Assembly: GCA_041495845.1 (NCBI GenBank)
Contig: JBGQDM010000052.1
Span: forward strand, 1 to 22,512
Length of the DNA stretch: 22,512 bases
Source of the DNA: JBGQDM01 sp041495845
Lineage (GTDB): Bacteria; Acidobacteriota; Terriglobia; Terriglobales; Acidobacteriaceae
Direction of reading: 5' to 3'
Shown here in pieces: positions 1 to 7,547 of this stretch. The position numbers were made by a program, and so were the translations under genes. Each line of letters begins with the position of its first letter. The stretch's first letter is position 1. Under the pieces are notes generated by a model. The model made no database searches. It saw nothing but the letters and a program-made list of their open reading frames with translations, and was not told where the DNA came from.

Positions 1-171
1 CCGCAGCGCAACGTGAAAGGCGGCGTGGCGGAGCAGGAAAGCTCGGTGTCGCTGTCGAATGTGATGCTGGTCTGTCCTTCCTGTCAGCGTCCGGTACGCA
101 TTGGACACGACAAGAAGGGCGACCAGCGGGTGCGGGTTTGCAGCAAGTGCGATGGTGTGCTCGACAAATAG
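1..171 (+). CDS. rplX: 50S ribosomal protein L24, C-terminal part
   Basis: Frame 1 is open from the window edge to a TAG at 169-171, giving the last 56 residues of L24. L24 helps start assembly of the large subunit by binding 23S rRNA. The visible part has the family phrase SNVMLVCPSC followed by a second cysteine pair, CSKC, so cysteines stand at visible residues 25, 28, 47 and 50. This is the zinc-ribbon (C+) tail found in many bacterial L24 proteins. The N-terminal KOW half lies outside the window. The gene is first in the visible part of the spc operon and rplE follows after 54 bases, in the standard order. The identity is firm although only the 3' end is present. Confidence 0.93.
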   Translation, partial: PQRNVKGGVAEQESSVSLSNVMLVCPSCQRPVRIGHDKKGDQRVRVCSKCDGVLDK

Positions 172-225
172 ATTTGGCTCACGAACCGGTAACCACTCCG
201 AAACCGTGAGGAGGAACTGAAGCGA

Positions 226-843
226 ATGGCGAAGAAGGAAAAATCTGGAGCAGCAGGGGCGCCGGAAAAGGTGGCGGGACGTCCGCGGCATGGCGCCAAA
301 GAGCGTCCCCGGCTGCGCGTGCGTTTTGAGAAGGAACTGGCGCCGGCCTTGATGAAGGAACTGGCCATCACCAACCACATGGCGGTACCGCGCCTGCACA
401 AGGTGGTGATCAACATGGGCATGGGTGAGGCCACGCAGAACGCCAAAGTGCTGGATCCGGCGGCGGCGGAAATAACGCAGATCTCGGGCCAGAAACCGGT
501 GATCACGCGCGCCAAGAAATCGATTGCGGCGTTCAAAGTGCGGGAAGGCATGCCCATTGGGGTGATGGTGACCTTGCGCGGCGACCGCATGTACGAGTTC
601 ATGGACCGCTTGATCAGCATGGTGCTGCCGCGGATGCGGGATTTCAAAGGCATCTCGACCAAGAGTTTTGACGGGCGTGGCAATTACACCCTGGGTCTGC
701 ACGACCAGTTGATTTTCCCGGAGATTGACTACGCGCGCGTAGACAAACTCAAGGGAATGAATATCACCGTGGTGACCACGGCGCGCACCGACGATCAGGC
801 GCGGGCCCTGCTGCGGCATCTGGGCATGCCGTTCCGGGCATAA
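226..843 (+). CDS. rplE: 50S ribosomal protein L5
   Basis: L5 (205 residues) binds 5S rRNA and the P-site tRNA region in the central protuberance of the large subunit. Family phrases include PRLHKVVINMGMGEA, SGQKPVITRAKKSIAAFKVR, FDGRGNYTLGL and the NITVVTTARTDDQARALL end. Most bacterial L5 proteins have about 180 residues; the extra length is a basic, Gly/Ala/Pro-rich N-terminal extension of about 25 residues before the conserved RLRVRFEKE stretch. The ATG at 226 is supported by a strong Shine-Dalgarno sequence, GAGGAGGAA at 208-216. No internal ATG with a comparable site would remove the extension, so I keep the longer form. rpsN follows 14 bases later. Confidence 0.98.
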   Translation: MAKKEKSGAAGAPEKVAGRPRHGAKERPRLRVRFEKELAPALMKELAITNHMAVPRLHKVVINMGMGEATQNAKVLDPAAAEITQISGQKPVITRAKKSIAAFKVREGMPIGVMVTLRGDRMYEFMDRLISMVLPRMRDFKGISTKSFDGRGNYTLGLHDQLIFPEIDYARVDKLKGMNITVVTTARTDDQARALLRHLGMPFRA

Positions 844-857
844 GGAACCCGACTTTT

Positions 858-1046
858 ATGTCAACAACAGCAAAGCGAGTTAAGGACCACAAGAAGAAAC
901 CGAAGTTTTCCAGCCAGCAGCACAACCGCTGTCATTTGTGCGGACGGCCGCGGGCCTATATGCGGAAGTTTGGCATGTGCCGGTTGTGCTTCCGGCAGTT
1001 GGCGCTGCGGGGGGAAATTCCAGGGGTTTCGAAGTCGTCCTGGTAG
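858..1046 (+). CDS. rpsN: 30S ribosomal protein S14, zinc-binding type
   Basis: This 62-residue protein is the short, zinc-binding (type Z) form of S14, a component of the small-subunit head. Four cysteines sit at residues 25, 28, 41 and 44 in the pattern CHLCGR...CRLC, and the C-terminus ends in the typical IPGVSKSSW. The alternative zinc-free form is about 100 residues and lacks these cysteines. A Shine-Dalgarno sequence, TAAGGAA, overlaps the rplE stop codon and lies 10 bases before the ATG. It sits between rplE and rpsH as in other spc operons, but the gap to rpsH is unusually long at 147 bases. Confidence 0.97.
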   Translation: MSTTAKRVKDHKKKPKFSSQQHNRCHLCGRPRAYMRKFGMCRLCFRQLALRGEIPGVSKSSW

Positions 1047-1193
1047 GAGTAGGTTCCGGCCGCGGGCTGGAGGAACGAGTCTGACTGCGCTGCTTCCGGT
1101 GCGGCAGACCATGCGGACCGTTGCAGGTTCCGCGGCGCGAGGGCAGAGCGATACCGCCGCGGCAAACGAACGGCATCGAGGAGAGGCAAAACG

Positions 1194-1592
1194 ATGAGGT
1201 TGACCGATCCGGTCGCAGACATGCTGTCGCGGTTGCGCAATGCGCTCCGTGCCCGGCACCAGAAGGTAGATGTTCCAGCCTCCCAACTGAAGCTGGAGAT
1301 TGCCCGTATTCTGAAAGAAGAGGGCTATATTGCCAACTTCAAGGCGGCGGAGGAGGAGGGCCACAAGCTCATCCGCATCTACCTGAAGTATGGTTCGAAC
1401 AACGAGGCGGTCATGTCCAACCTGTCGCGGGTATCGCGGCCGGGTTGCCGGGTGTACGTGCGCCGCACGGAAATTCCCCGGGTGCTGGGAGGATTGGGCA
1501 TCAACATCCTGACCACGCCGCGTGGGGTCATGACCGGCCGCCAGGCGCGCCGGCAAGGCGTGGGCGGGGAACTGCTCTGCGAAGTGTGGTAG
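1194..1592 (+). CDS. rpsH: 30S ribosomal protein S8
   Basis: S8 (132 residues, the normal length) is a primary 16S rRNA-binding protein of the small-subunit platform and in several bacteria represses its own operon by binding spc mRNA. The start MRLTDPVADMLSRLRNA and the C-terminal block LGGLGINILTTPRGVMTGRQAR are diagnostic. A GAGGAGAGG ribosome-binding site at 1178-1186 fixes the ATG at 1194. The gene follows a 147-base gap after rpsN and precedes rplF by 47 bases. I could not identify an S8-binding hairpin in the mRNA by eye. Confidence 0.98.
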   Translation: MRLTDPVADMLSRLRNALRARHQKVDVPASQLKLEIARILKEEGYIANFKAAEEEGHKLIRIYLKYGSNNEAVMSNLSRVSRPGCRVYVRRTEIPRVLGGLGINILTTPRGVMTGRQARRQGVGGELLCEVW

Positions 1593-1639
1593 ACGGATGT
1601 CCCGCGAAGAGCGGAGAGAACTGGAACTGAGAGCTGGCT

Positions 1640-2179
1640 ATGTCGCGAATTGGTAACAAACCGATTGATCTGCCCAATGGCGTACAGGTTTCCGTGCAAG
1701 GCAATACGGTAGCGGTGCAGGGACCGAAGGGCAAAGTGGAAACCCATCTGCCGGCGGGGATCCGCCTGGAGCAGAAAGACGGCAAGTTGTTGGCCCTGCG
1801 TCAGGAAGATTCGCAGGCGGCCGTCCACGGCCTGGCGCGGGCGTTGGTGAACAACGCCGTCGACGGTGTGACCAAGGGCTGGCACAAGGACCTGGAAATT
1901 GTCGGCGTAGGCTACCGCGCGGAAATGAAGGGGAAGGGAATTGTGGTTTTCAGTCTCGGGTTTTCCCACCTCATTGAGTATCCCTTACCCACCGGCGTGG
2001 ATGTGGTGGTGGATGCGAAGCAGACGAAGTTGACGGTCAGCGGCATCGACCGGCAGAAAATTGGGCAGGTGGCGGCGGAGATGCGCAGTTTGCGTCCGCC
2101 GGACCCGTACAAGAACAAGGGAGTTCGCTATGCCGGCGAACGCCTGAAGAAGAAAGTCGGCAAGACCGGCGCGAAGTAA
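1640..2179 (+). CDS. rplF: 50S ribosomal protein L6
   Basis: L6 (179 residues) lies near the factor-binding stalk base and the sarcin-ricin loop of 23S rRNA. It begins MSRIGNKPIDLPNGV and shows both halves of the duplicated L6 fold. The second half carries the well-conserved RNA-binding region around DRQKIGQVAAEMRSLRPPDP and YKNKGVRYAGE. Length is normal for the family. The upstream ribosome-binding site is weak (GAGAG near 1629-1633), which may fit translational coupling with rpsH, whose stop lies 47 bases upstream. rplR follows after 53 bases. Confidence 0.98.
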   Translation: MSRIGNKPIDLPNGVQVSVQGNTVAVQGPKGKVETHLPAGIRLEQKDGKLLALRQEDSQAAVHGLARALVNNAVDGVTKGWHKDLEIVGVGYRAEMKGKGIVVFSLGFSHLIEYPLPTGVDVVVDAKQTKLTVSGIDRQKIGQVAAEMRSLRPPDPYKNKGVRYAGERLKKKVGKTGAK

Positions 2180-2232
2180 TCGGGAGTCGCGGCGTTCGCG
2201 TCCGCGGCGATCCTGCTTGAAGGACAACGAAG

Positions 2233-2598
2233 ATGCTGAACATAGTATCGAGCAATACGAATCGGGTGCGGATCCACGAACGGATCCGCAAGCGGCTGAC
2301 GGGAACGACGGAACGCCCTCGCTTGAGCGTGTACCGTTCGCTGAAGCACATTTCGGTGCAGGTAATCGACGACCTGAAGGGTGTGACCCTGGTTTCAGCG
2401 AGCAGTGCGGAAGGCAAGAAGGCGGAGCGTAAGAGCGGCGGCAATGTGGCCGCTGCCCGCAGTGTGGGTAAGGCCGTGGCTGAACGGGCCAAAAGCAAAG
2501 GCATTACCAAAGTTGTATTTGATCGCGGCGGCTACATTTACCACGGGCGCGTGAAAGCCCTGGCAGATGCGGCGCGCGAGGCCGGATTGCAATTCTAG
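2233..2598 (+). CDS. rplR: 50S ribosomal protein L18
   Basis: L18 (121 residues) binds 5S rRNA together with L5 in the central protuberance. Recognisable blocks are the basic N-terminus RVRIHERIRKRLTGT, ERPRLSVYRSLKHISVQVIDD, the middle GKAVAERAKSKGITKVVFDR, and the terminal YHGRVKALADAAREAGLQF. Length is standard. AAGGA at 2220-2224 lies nine bases before the ATG. It sits between rplF and rpsE as in most spc operons. Confidence 0.97.
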   Translation: MLNIVSSNTNRVRIHERIRKRLTGTTERPRLSVYRSLKHISVQVIDDLKGVTLVSASSAEGKKAERKSGGNVAAARSVGKAVAERAKSKGITKVVFDRGGYIYHGRVKALADAAREAGLQF

Positions 2599-2622
2599 GA
2601 ATCGGAAAAGAGAGTTTGCCGG

Positions 2623-3132
2623 ATGCCAACTGTCATCAAGAAGCTTGATCCCGGGAAGTATCAGTTGAAGGACCAGGTGGTGACCATCAACCGCGTGACC
2701 AAAGTGGTCAAAGGCGGCAAGAACCTGTCCTTTGCAGCACTGGTGGTGGTCGGCGACCCTTCTGCCGGAGTGGTTGGGTTCGGTTCCGGCAAAGCCCGCG
2801 AAGTGCCACAGGCGATTCGCAAGGGCATTGAAGCGGCCAAGAAGAACCTGATGCGCGCCCACCTTACCCATACCAGTATTCCCCATATGGTGCTGGGCCG
2901 TTACGGTTCGGGACGAGTGCTGCTGAAGCCGGCCCCGGAAGGTACGGGAGTGATTGCGGGTGGCGCGGTGCGCGCCGTCATGACCGCGATCGGGATCCAG
3001 AATGTGCTGACCAAATCCATTGGCAGCACCAACCCGCACAACGTAATCAAGGCCACGTTTGCGGCGTTGCGCTCGCTCAAGAACCGGGCGGAAGTGGCCA
3101 GCCTGCGCGGCAAGTCGGTGGAGGAACTGTAA
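2623..3132 (+). CDS. rpsE: 30S ribosomal protein S5
   Basis: S5 (169 residues) contacts the 16S rRNA decoding region and affects translational fidelity. The N-terminal double-stranded-RNA-binding-like half contains VNRVTKV-type sequence (here INRVTKVVKGGKNLSF), followed by VGFGSGKAREVPQAI. The C-terminal half contains EGTGVIAGGAVRAVM and STNPHNVIKAT and ends GKSVEEL. All are hallmark S5 blocks. The last base of its TAA stop (3130-3132) is the first base of the rpmD ATG, so rpmD translation is probably coupled to rpsE. Confidence 0.98.
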   Translation: MPTVIKKLDPGKYQLKDQVVTINRVTKVVKGGKNLSFAALVVVGDPSAGVVGFGSGKAREVPQAIRKGIEAAKKNLMRAHLTHTSIPHMVLGRYGSGRVLLKPAPEGTGVIAGGAVRAVMTAIGIQNVLTKSIGSTNPHNVIKATFAALRSLKNRAEVASLRGKSVEEL

Positions 3133-3341
3133 TGACGGCCAAAGCGGGCGCCACGATGCGGTTGAAGTGGGTGCGCTCGGCGATTCAAGCGCCGAAGAAG
3201 CACAAGGCAGTGATCAAGGGGCTGGGCTTTACCCGGCTGAACCAGATCGTGGAGCGTCCGGATACGCCTTCGATCCGGGGCATGGTCGCCAAGGTGCCTC
3301 ATCTGGTGACCGTGGTCAGCAACCAGGCAGACAGGAAGTGA
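3132..3341 (+). CDS. rpmD: 50S ribosomal protein L30
   Basis: This 69-residue protein is the short bacterial L30, a late-assembling large-subunit protein. It has the typical basic core: LKWVRSAIQAPKKHKAVIKGLG, then a central LNQIVERPDTPSIRGMVAKVPHLV. About eight residues precede the usual family start, and an internal ATG at residue 9 could be an alternative. I prefer ATG 3132 because it shares a base with the rpsE stop codon, a common coupling arrangement. rplO starts four bases after its stop. Confidence 0.94.
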   Translation: MTAKAGATMRLKWVRSAIQAPKKHKAVIKGLGFTRLNQIVERPDTPSIRGMVAKVPHLVTVVSNQADRK

Positions 3342-3345
3342 CAGT

Positions 3346-3786
3346 ATGAATCTTTCCACGATACGGCGCCCCAAAGGGGCAACGGAGAAACCGAAGCGCG
3401 TGGGCCGGGGGATGGGCTCGGGCATGGGCAAGACTTCGGCGCGCGGCCACAAAGGCCAGCACTCGCGCAGCGGTTCCAGCCTGTTGCGTGGTTTTGAAGG
3501 CGGCCAGATGCCGCTGCACCGGCGCATGCCCAAACGCGGGTTCACCAACATTTTTCGCGTGGAATACGCCATCGTCAATTTAGAGCGGCTGGCGGAACTG
3601 GGCGAGAAGGAAGTCACGCCGGAAGTTCTGCGCAAGGCCGGTGTGGTCCGGCGCGCTTCCGCCCGCATCAAGATTCTTGGCGAAGGCGAGTTGAAGTCGG
3701 CGATCACCGTCAAAGCGCACAAGTTTTCCAAAACGGCCGAAGAGAAGATCACCAAGGCCGGTGGCAAGATCGAAGTAATCGCTTAG
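3346..3786 (+). CDS. rplO: 50S ribosomal protein L15
   Basis: L15 (146 residues) is an early large-subunit assembly protein that reaches into 23S rRNA through a long basic tail. The Gly/Arg/Lys-rich N-terminus contains RVGRGMGSGMGKTSARGHKGQ and is followed by GFEGGQMPLHRRMPKRGF. The globular C-terminus has the usual pattern around VTPEVLRKAGVV and ILGEGELKSAITVKAHKFS. Length is standard. A possible ribosome-binding sequence, AGGAAG, lies within the end of rpmD. The stop codon overlaps the Shine-Dalgarno sequence of secY. Confidence 0.98.
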   Translation: MNLSTIRRPKGATEKPKRVGRGMGSGMGKTSARGHKGQHSRSGSSLLRGFEGGQMPLHRRMPKRGFTNIFRVEYAIVNLERLAELGEKEVTPEVLRKAGVVRRASARIKILGEGELKSAITVKAHKFSKTAEEKITKAGGKIEVIA

Positions 3787-3795
3787 GAAGCCTGC

Positions 3796-5187
3796 ATGTT
3801 CGAGAAACTGGCCAACATCTTTCGCATTCCTGACCTGCGCCGGCGGGTGCTGTTCACGCTGGCGCTGCTGGCGGTATACCGGCTGGGCGCGCACATTCCC
3901 ACGCCGGGAATCAACGCGGATAAGCTGGCTCAGTTTTTCGATCAGAACCGGGGTTCGTTTCTCGGCTTTGTGGACATGTTCAGCGGCGGCAACCTGCGCC
4001 GGCTCACCGTTTTCGCGCTCGGCATCATGCCCTACATTACGTCCTCCATCATTCTGCAATTGTTGACCGTGGTCTATGAACCGCTGGCCAAGTTGCAAAA
4101 GGAAGGGGAACTGGGGCGGCGGAAAATTACGCAGTGGACGCGTTACCTGACCGTGGTTTTGAGCGCGGTGCAGTCTCTGGGTATCGCCACGGCGCTGCAG
4201 AAGCAAGGCGACTTTGTAGTCAATCCCGGTTACGGGTTCATCCTCATGACCATGATCACGCTGACCACGGGCAGCGCGTTCATCATGTGGCTGGGCGAGC
4301 AGATTACCGAACGCGGCATCGGCAACGGCATGTCTTTGCTGATTTTTGCCGGTATCGTCACCGGTCTGCCTCGCGCCGCAGCCGACCTCTATCAGAAAAT
4401 CAGCACGGAGGCGTGGGGTGTGCTGACGGTGCCCGCGGTGCTGATGCTGTTGGTGCTGATGGTGGCGGTGGTGGCGTTCATCGTTTTTGTGGAACGCAGC
4501 GAGCGGCGCATTCCGGTGCAGTATGCCAAACGCGTGGTGGGACGGCGCGTCATGGGCGGACAATCCACCCACCTGCCGCTTAAGGTCAACGCCGGCGGAG
4601 TGATGCCGGTGATTTTCGCGTCTTCAATTTTGACCCTGCCCCAGACTGTCCTCTACGCCTATAAAGACAATCGCTACTTCGGTCCCGTACTGAGCCAGTT
4701 ACAGTGGGGCGAGCCCATGTACACGCTGCTCTACGCCACGGGCATCATCTTTTTCGCATACTTTTACATTTCCATCGTGTTCAACCCCAACGATGTGGCC
4801 GACAACATGCGCAAGTACGGCGGCTTTATTCCGGGGATCCGTCCGGGCAAGCGGACGGCCGACTTCATCAATACGGTGTTGACCAACATCACGCTGATTG
4901 GCGCGTTTTACCTGATCATCATCTCCTTCATTCCGGAGTGGATGATCACCGGCATTCACCTGCACCATATGCCGGTCTGGTTAGGGCGGAGTGTGTTTGA
5001 GAGATTGCCCACCTGGGTGACGAACGGTCTGGGCGTGACTTTTTATTTTGGCGGCACCTCGCTGCTGATTGTTGTGGGTGTGGCCATGGACACGGTGCAG
5101 CAAGTGGAGGCGCAGTTGATCATGCGCCACTATGATGGCTTTACGCCGCGCAGCGGACGCATCCGTGGCCGGCAGACGTGGCGGTAA
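3796..5187 (+). CDS. secY: Protein translocase subunit SecY
   Basis: SecY (463 residues) is the ten-helix inner-membrane channel of the Sec translocon and works with SecE, SecG, SecA or the ribosome. It starts MFEKLANIFRIPDLRRRVLF. The plug and helix-2 region reads NLRRLTVFALGIMPYITSS. The large cytoplasmic loops that contact ribosome or SecA are present around ERSERRIPVQYAKR (near residue 235) and NPNDVADNMRKYGGFIPGIRPG (near residue 330). Length is slightly above the common 430-440. AGGAAG at 3785-3790, overlapping the rplO stop, lies five bases before the ATG. It is the usual last gene of the spc block, and adk follows after 40 bases. Confidence 0.98.
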   Translation: MFEKLANIFRIPDLRRRVLFTLALLAVYRLGAHIPTPGINADKLAQFFDQNRGSFLGFVDMFSGGNLRRLTVFALGIMPYITSSIILQLLTVVYEPLAKLQKEGELGRRKITQWTRYLTVVLSAVQSLGIATALQKQGDFVVNPGYGFILMTMITLTTGSAFIMWLGEQITERGIGNGMSLLIFAGIVTGLPRAAADLYQKISTEAWGVLTVPAVLMLLVLMVAVVAFIVFVERSERRIPVQYAKRVVGRRVMGGQSTHLPLKVNAGGVMPVIFASSILTLPQTVLYAYKDNRYFGPVLSQLQWGEPMYTLLYATGIIFFAYFYISIVFNPNDVADNMRKYGGFIPGIRPGKRTADFINTVLTNITLIGAFYLIIISFIPEWMITGIHLHHMPVWLGRSVFERLPTWVTNGLGVTFYFGGTSLLIVVGVAMDTVQQVEAQLIMRHYDGFTPRSGRIRGRQTWR

Positions 5188-5227
5188 GCAAGGCGGGACG
5201 GATCCACGGAGGCTGACGCAGACGCGT

Positions 5228-5920
5228 ATGGCGGAGCAGACCCGCAAGGTTGGGCCGCTGGTCTTCCTGGGGCCTCCGGGGGCCGGTAAGGGCACGCAGG
5301 CCAAACGGATTTCCGAGCGCTATGGGATTCCGCAGATTTCGACCGGCGATATTCTGCGGGAGAACGTGCAGCGGGGGACCGAGTTGGGGCGCCACGCCCA
5401 GGAAGTGATGGCGCGCGGCGAGCTGGTGCCGGACGACCTGGTCTGCGACATGGTGGCGTTGCGGGTGCGCCAGCCGGATTGTGCACGCGGGTTTTTGTTG
5501 GACGGGTTTCCCCGCACTGCGCCGCAGGCGGGCTGGCTGGAAGCGTTTTTGGAGCACGAGTTCTTTGACAACCAGAAGGCTTCGGGCCTGATTGTGGTGC
5601 GTCTGGATGTGGACTATACTCAGTTGTTGTACCGGCTTACGGGGCGGCGTTCCTGTCCCTCCTGCCAGCGTATCTACAACGTCCACTTTCAGCCGCCGCT
5701 GGCCAACGAGACGTGCGATGACGACGGCACGCCTTTGGTCACGCGCAATGACGACCGCGAGGAAGTCATTTCCGGACGTTTGCGGGCTTACGAAGCCCAG
5801 ACCCGGCCGCTGGCGGAGTTTTACGAAGCCAAGGGCCATCTGCGCCCCGTCGTGGCAGACGGTACATTGGACGAAGTCACGGAACGGATCATTGACGCCA
5901 TCGAGGGGCATGGACAGTAG
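5228..5920 (+). CDS. adk: Adenylate kinase, zinc-type LID
   Basis: Adenylate kinase (230 residues from ATG 5228) interconverts ATP and AMP with two ADP in the cytoplasm. The P-loop GPPGAGKGT is at residues 15-23, the AMP-binding STGDILRE near 38-45, and GFLLDGFPRT near 88-97. The LID is the long form with likely zinc ligands Cys143, Cys146, Cys163 and Asp166. The Cys-Cys-Cys-Asp set resembles Gram-positive Adk, while E. coli Adk uses no metal. The frame stays open upstream to 5132, but that part overlaps secY and precedes the normal family N-terminus. The nearest GGAGG (5208-5212) is rather far, about 15 bases, from the chosen ATG, so initiation is probably weak or coupled to secY. Confidence 0.97.
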   Translation: MAEQTRKVGPLVFLGPPGAGKGTQAKRISERYGIPQISTGDILRENVQRGTELGRHAQEVMARGELVPDDLVCDMVALRVRQPDCARGFLLDGFPRTAPQAGWLEAFLEHEFFDNQKASGLIVVRLDVDYTQLLYRLTGRRSCPSCQRIYNVHFQPPLANETCDDDGTPLVTRNDDREEVISGRLRAYEAQTRPLAEFYEAKGHLRPVVADGTLDEVTERIIDAIEGHGQ

Positions 5921-5944
5921 GCGTTGCAGAGCAGAAAAGCAGGC

Positions 5945-6697
5945 ATGGCGATTTTTTGCAAGAGTTCGGCGGAGATTGAAAAGATGCGGCGCAGCGGCCG
6001 CATCGTGCGTCAGGTGCTGGAAGAGTTGCGCGCCATGGTGCGCCCCGGCCTGAGCACCATGGATCTGGAGCGCGCGGCGGAGGCGAAGATTCAGGAGCTC
6101 GGCGCCAAGCCGGCGTTCAAGGGATACATTGATTATCCCTGTGTGCTGTGCACGTCGGTGAACCAGGAGATTGTGCACGGGATTCCGTCCGAGAAGCGCG
6201 TGCTGAAAGAAGGCGATATCGTTTCGATTGATTGCGGCGTCGTGCTGGATGGATATTACGGCGATGCCGCCATCACCGTGCCGGTGGGGGATGGAGTGGA
6301 TGCGGAGACCCGCAAGCTGCTGGCCGTGACGGAAGCTTCGCTCTATCGCGCCATCGAGCAGGCGCGAGTGGGCAATACGGTGGGCGATGTGGGCGCGGCG
6401 GTGCAGCAGTACGTTGAGGCGGAGGGCTTCAGCGTAGTACGCGAGTTTGTGGGACATGGCATCGGCCGCCAGTTGCACGAAGAACCGCAGGTACCGAATT
6501 ACGGAGTCGCCGGCCAGGGACCGCGCTTGCGCGAAGGCATGGTGTTGGCGATTGAGCCCATGGTGAACGCCGGGCGGCCGGAGACGCGAGTGCTGGACGA
6601 CAAGTGGACGGCGGTGACCGCCGACGGCAGTATCAGCGCCCACTTTGAACATTGCGTTGCGGTGACCAAAGATGGTCCCGTGATTCTTACCGCGTGA
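5945..6697 (+). CDS. map: Methionine aminopeptidase, type I
   Basis: This 250-residue cytosolic metalloenzyme removes the initiator methionine from new proteins. The five metal ligands known from E. coli MetAP are all present at matching numbers: Asp96, Asp107, His171, Glu204 and Glu235, one residue offset or identical to the E. coli positions. The substrate-binding histidine is His78 in VHGIPS. I chose ATG 5945 because it gives the normal family start, MAIFCKSSAEIEKMR. An in-frame TTG at 5924 would add seven residues and has no better ribosome-binding site. The adk-map-infA-rpmJ order is a common bridge between spc and alpha operons. Confidence 0.97.
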   Translation: MAIFCKSSAEIEKMRRSGRIVRQVLEELRAMVRPGLSTMDLERAAEAKIQELGAKPAFKGYIDYPCVLCTSVNQEIVHGIPSEKRVLKEGDIVSIDCGVVLDGYYGDAAITVPVGDGVDAETRKLLAVTEASLYRAIEQARVGNTVGDVGAAVQQYVEAEGFSVVREFVGHGIGRQLHEEPQVPNYGVAGQGPRLREGMVLAIEPMVNAGRPETRVLDDKWTAVTADGSISAHFEHCVAVTKDGPVILTA

Positions 6698-6731
6698 TGG
6701 GCAGGGAACGGATTCTGGAACTAAGGAGTGC

Positions 6732-6950
6732 ATGAGTAAAGAAGACGCGATCGAGGTCATGGCAACGGTGGTGGAACCGCTGCCCAACGCCATGTTCCGG
6801 GTGGAACTGGAAAACAAACACCAGGTGCTGGCCCACGTTTCCGGCAAGATGCGCAAGAACTTCATTCGCATTTTGCCGGGGGACAAGGTGGCGGTGGAAC
6901 TTTCACCGTACGACCTGACGCGAGGCCGCATCGTGTACCGGTACAAATGA
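6732..6950 (+). CDS. infA: Translation initiation factor IF-1
   Basis: IF-1 is a 72-residue OB-fold protein that occupies the A site of the 30S subunit during initiation. The protein is full length and begins MSKEDAIEVMATVVEPLPNA. The conserved block HVSGKMRKNFIRILPGDKV and the DLTRGRIVYRYK end are diagnostic. An AAGGAG sequence at 6723-6728 lies only three bases before the ATG, a short spacing. It is placed between map and rpmJ, 34 bases after map, as in many bacteria. Confidence 0.98.
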   Translation: MSKEDAIEVMATVVEPLPNAMFRVELENKHQVLAHVSGKMRKNFIRILPGDKVAVELSPYDLTRGRIVYRYK

Positions 6951-6994
6951 GGCGGGGCGGGTTTCCGGCCGCCTGAAGACGAAGGACTGGGGTC

Positions 6995-7108
6995 ATGAAA
7001 GTACGCGCATCTGTGAAAAAGATTTGTGACAAGTGCAAGATTGTCCACCGCCGCGGGGTGGTGCGGGTGATCTGCGAAAACGCGAAACACAAGCAGCGCC
7101 AGGGCTAG
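6995..7108 (+). CDS. rpmJ: 50S ribosomal protein L36, zinc-binding form
   Basis: This 37-residue gene reads MKVRASVKKICDKCK and ends ENAKHKQRQG, an unmistakable L36. It is the zinc-ribbon (C+) form, with ligands Cys11, Cys14, Cys27 and His32. L36 stabilises 23S rRNA near the peptidyl transferase side of the large subunit. AAGGA at 6982-6986 precedes the ATG by eight bases. It lies between infA and rpsM, the usual place in bacteria. The gene is short enough to be missed by length-filtered gene finding. Confidence 0.97.
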   Translation: MKVRASVKKICDKCKIVHRRGVVRVICENAKHKQRQG

Positions 7109-7157
7109 CCCCGGCTGCATTCCGCCACCAGTGGTGGCGCAAGGAGTGGGTAGACTC

Positions 7158-7544
7158 ATGGCACGCATTGCAGGCGTTGATCTTCCGCGTCAGAAGCACG
7201 TGAATATCGCGCTGACCTACATTTACGGTATCGGCACCTCGCGCGCCCGGCACATTCTGGAAGCGGCGCATGTGGACGCGGTGAAAAAGGTCCAGGACTT
7301 GAACGAAGAAGAAGTCAACCGCATCCGTCAGGTGATTGAGGGTGAAGGCGGCGTGGAAGGCGATCTGCGCAAGGACATTTCGATGAACATCAAGCGGCTC
7401 ATCGAAATCGGCTCCTATCGTGGCTATCGCCACCGGCGCAACCTGCCGGTACGTGGTCAGCGGACCCACACCAATGCCCGCACGCGCAAGGGACCGCGCA
7501 AGGGCACGGTTGCCAACAAGAAGAAAGCGGCGTCGAAGACCTAA
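7158..7544 (+). CDS. rpsM: 30S ribosomal protein S13
   Basis: S13 (128 residues) sits in the small-subunit head and makes bridges to L5 and contacts with P-site tRNA. It starts MARIAGVDLPRQKHVNIALTY and has the helix-two-turn-helix region YIYGIGTSRARHIL. Near the C-terminus is the RGYRHRRNLPVRGQRTHTNA block, followed by a basic tail ending KKKAASKT. The frame extends upstream to a GTG at 7131, but ATG 7158 gives the family start and has AAGGAG at 7141-7146 eleven bases before it. rpsK begins three bases after the stop. Confidence 0.97.
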   Translation: MARIAGVDLPRQKHVNIALTYIYGIGTSRARHILEAAHVDAVKKVQDLNEEEVNRIRQVIEGEGGVEGDLRKDISMNIKRLIEIGSYRGYRHRRNLPVRGQRTHTNARTRKGPRKGTVANKKKAASKT

Positions 7545-7547
7545 CTT

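Noticed and set aside
5132..5227. Longer start for adk overlapping secY
   Set aside because: The added 32 residues precede the normal Adk start and are encoded largely by the end of secY.
5141..7168. A 675-codon minus-strand open frame
   Set aside because: It lies opposite adk, map, infA and rpmJ, all of which are certain. Long antisense frames are expected in GC-rich DNA.
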